DNA from: Balanoglossus misakiensis
Lineage: Eukaryota; Hemichordata
Direction of reading: 5' to 3'
DNA: 64,000 nt
Assembly: GCA_040954595.2 (NCBI GenBank)
Contig: CM082585.2
Coordinates: forward strand, 2,914,001 to 2,978,000
Under the pieces are notes generated by a model. That model did not search any database. It saw nothing but the letters and a program-made list of their open reading frames with translations, and had not been told where the DNA came from. The position numbers and the translations under genes were made by a program. Positions 62,549-64,000 of this stretch are shown here, in pieces (positions within the stretch are counted from its first letter, which is position 1; the number at the start of each line of letters is the position of its first letter).

Positions 62549-63891
62549 CTAGTAGGCCACTCTCCAAAGAACCAGTGAGAACCAAAAATGCCACCATACC
62601 CAAGAGACCCAGCTGCATCTGTGAACAAACGAAGTGAGTCGGATGAATGCCACCGATCCTCTATAAAAAACGACTTCCCGTTGTAATGGTCTAGGAACTG
62701 TTTCCACACTAGGAGGTCTGCTTTAACCTCTCTGGTCAGACGTAAAAAGAAGTGCGACTTCTTGACCCCTTTCGTTAAATCGATCAACCTACGTAAAAAT
62801 GCCCGTCCTGGGAGCACCACCAAACAAGCAAAATTTAAGGTCCCAACCAATGACTGAATTTCCTGTAGCCTAACCTTTCTTCTAGACAAAAAGGAATTGA
62901 TCAAGTTGCGGCACCGAAACAATTTATCCTCTGGGAGCCTAGATTCTCCTAATACAGTGTCTAATTCGATACCTGCGAAAACCAAAGTAGTACTGGGCCC
63001 CATGGTCTTATCCTGAGCAATAGGAACCCCCAGTTCTGCACAAAAACCTAGGAATGTCTGTAGATCCGCTGAACACCGTTCTTTGTTACTAGCCAGAAAA
63101 AGGAAATCGTCTAGAATGTGAATAACAGCCTCCACGCCTGCAACCTGATGAGACATCCACTCTAATGCAGTACTAAACTGTTCAAAAATGCGACAGGACG
63201 ACGAACACCCCATAGGCAGACATCTATCAAAGAAGAAACACCCATCCCACTTGAAACCCAACAAGCAATGATCCTGAGGTGCCACTGGTATGATTCTAAA
63301 TGCTGACTTGATGTCAGTCTTAGCCAAAAAACATCCCGGGCCCAACCTCAAAATGATCCGAACTGCATCATCAATGGTGGCATACTGAACAGTTGCCAAC
63401 TCAGGAGGAATACCGTCATTAACTGATGACCCCGGAGGAAAAGAAAGGTGGTGAATAAACCGAAACTTACCGGCCTGTTTTTTGGGAACAAGACCCAATG
63501 GGGAAATGTGGAAGTTGGGAAAAGGTGGTGAACGAAAGGGCCCTGCGACCCTGCCTGCATGTACCTCAGAAGTAAGCATGACCCTAACTGCTTCAGGATT
63601 GTCAAGTGCAGACTTCAAATTAGGTGATGACCCCCCGCCCCTATGACCACAGTACTTTATTGAAAAACCATGTGAAAAACCTGCCAACAAATACGCCGCC
63701 TTGCTCTTGTCGTAGCCGTGTAGAAACTGCCTAAGAACTTGAACCTTTACTGGTGACACTATTATTGGCAACGGAGGGCTGTTTGGACACCACGGAAGCT
63801 CTGGAAGCGTGGTAGGGACCTCCTCCTTTTCCAGAGTGAAAGGGCTGATGGACTCCTTCCCCACTGCTGAGACTAGATGAGCTTTTGACAC
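62458..63891 (-). CDS. reverse transcriptase of the Ngaro-like element
   Basis: 477 codons, open. RT motifs: GLVPKKQAGKFRFIHHLSFP, FLAKTDIKSAFRIIPV, LPMGCSSSCRIFEQFS, VIHILDDFLFLA (catalytic Asp pair) and VFAGIELDTV, then a connection region LRLFTDAAGSLGYGGIFGSH that starts RNase H. The reading runs out of frame about 30 bases before the RNase H YTDN motif. Copies DNA from element RNA; Ngaro elements then integrate through the recombinase. Confidence 0.85.
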   Translation of the reverse strand: MSKAHLVSAVGKESISPFTLEKEEVPTTLPELPWCPNSPPLPIIVSPVKVQVLRQFLHGYDKSKAAYLLAGFSHGFSIKYCGHRGGGSSPNLKSALDNPEAVRVMLTSEVHAGRVAGPFRSPPFPNFHISPLGLVPKKQAGKFRFIHHLSFPPGSSVNDGIPPELATVQYATIDDAVRIILRLGPGCFLAKTDIKSAFRIIPVAPQDHCLLGFKWDGCFFFDRCLPMGCSSSCRIFEQFSTALEWMSHQVAGVEAVIHILDDFLFLASNKERCSADLQTFLGFCAELGVPIAQDKTMGPSTTLVFAGIELDTVLGESRLPEDKLFRCRNLINSFLSRRKVRLQEIQSLVGTLNFACLVVLPGRAFLRRLIDLTKGVKKSHFFLRLTREVKADLLVWKQFLDHYNGKSFFIEDRWHSSDSLRLFTDAAGSLGYGGIFGSHWFFGEWPTSWHALNIAVLELFPIMLALEVWDKSYVTNV

Positions 63892-64000
63892 TACACATGG
63901 AAATGGGATGGTTTACCCCACACTTAAAGCACTTGTGGTCGAAGCGACATCCAGGGCAGAACTTTCCTGAGTGAAAACGCCAACAAACCCCTTTCGGAAA
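63731..64000 (-). CDS. gag C-terminus of the Ngaro-like element (partial)
   Basis: In the frame other than RT, the window edge opens into FPKGVCWRFHSGKFCPGCRF, then HKCFKCGVNHPISMC: a Cys/His array (C, H, C-x2-C, H, C-x2-C, H, C) like DIRS/Ngaro gag zinc motifs. It ends at TAG 63733-63731, overlapping the RT ORF by about 160 bases. Confidence 0.65.
   Translation of the reverse strand, partial: FPKGVCWRFHSGKFCPGCRFDHKCFKCGVNHPISMCSVKSSSSLSSGEGVHQPFHSGKGGGPYHASRASVVSKQPSVANNSVTSKGSSS

Larger units (their letters stand above)
60172..64000 (-). mobile_element. Ngaro-like tyrosine-recombinase retrotransposon, 5' end outside window
   Basis: Minus-strand order: gag end, RT, RNase H, tyrosine recombinase, then two direct repeats with a spacer (B1 60871-61164, A2 60480-60870, B2 60172-60479). 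This B1-A2-B2 order is the split-direct-repeat pattern of Ngaro elements; the matching A1 should lie right of 64000. It lacks a visible methyltransferase, which favours Ngaro over DIRS. It is inserted at the edge of satellite block 2. Confidence 0.8.

Overview
The window is eukaryotic nuclear DNA, AT-rich, with short exons, long introns and dense transposable elements. The host proteins (RNA polymerase III subunit C3; a secreted C-type lectin/HYR/trefoil protein; a CUB plus polycystin-1-like ectodomain) together with the repeat types (a LINE with a 2A-like peptide, Ngaro-type tyrosine-recombinase element, Kolobok-like TTAA elements, Tigger) fit a marine invertebrate, most likely a non-vertebrate deuterostome (hemichordate, lancelet or echinoderm). 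The species cannot be fixed from sequence alone.

Layout. 0-0.9 kb: first coding exon of an unrecognised minus-strand gene with a TATA-like box. 1.8-13.7 kb: the last seven exons of POLR3C on the plus strand, in phase, ending at a stop and an AATAAA signal; its introns carry a palindromic THAP-coding TTAA element, small MITEs and a pile of retroelement fragments. 14.1-21.2 kb: an apparently full-length LINE bounded by a 12-bp direct repeat; its ORF1 has a 2A-like GDVERNPGP motif, and its ORF2 is split by two DNA transposons and one small indel. 22.0-22.8 kb: retroelement RT/RNase H relic. 25.1-28.2 kb: minus-strand exons of a CUB plus polycystin-1-like ectodomain gene. 28.3-31.6 kb: three different TTAA MITEs abutting through shared TTAA sites, then a large foldback element that interrupts an LTR-retroelement gag-protease. 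33-39.4 kb: tandem repeats and an L1/Tx1-like LINE (minus strand) into which a second LINE (plus strand) has jumped, leaving a 14-bp target-site duplication.

43.3-55.0 kb: plus-strand exons of a secreted multidomain protein (signal peptide, C-type lectin domain, HYR, unknown Cys-containing region, P-type/trefoil, galactose-binding-like). A perfect 16-bp tandem duplication in the lectin domain shifts its frame in this haplotype. 55.3-60.2 kb: tandem repeats and two satellite blocks in inverted orientation, containing a Tigger/pogo element and a TTAA MITE. 60.2-64.0 kb: a Ngaro-like tyrosine-recombinase retrotransposon (minus strand) with gag end, RT, RNase H, recombinase and the B1-A2-B2 part of its split direct repeats; its other end lies beyond the window.

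The host genes have no visible functional link to each other. The dominant theme is repeated colonisation by TTAA-targeting elements and nested retroelements, often with recoverable target sites that give relative insertion order.
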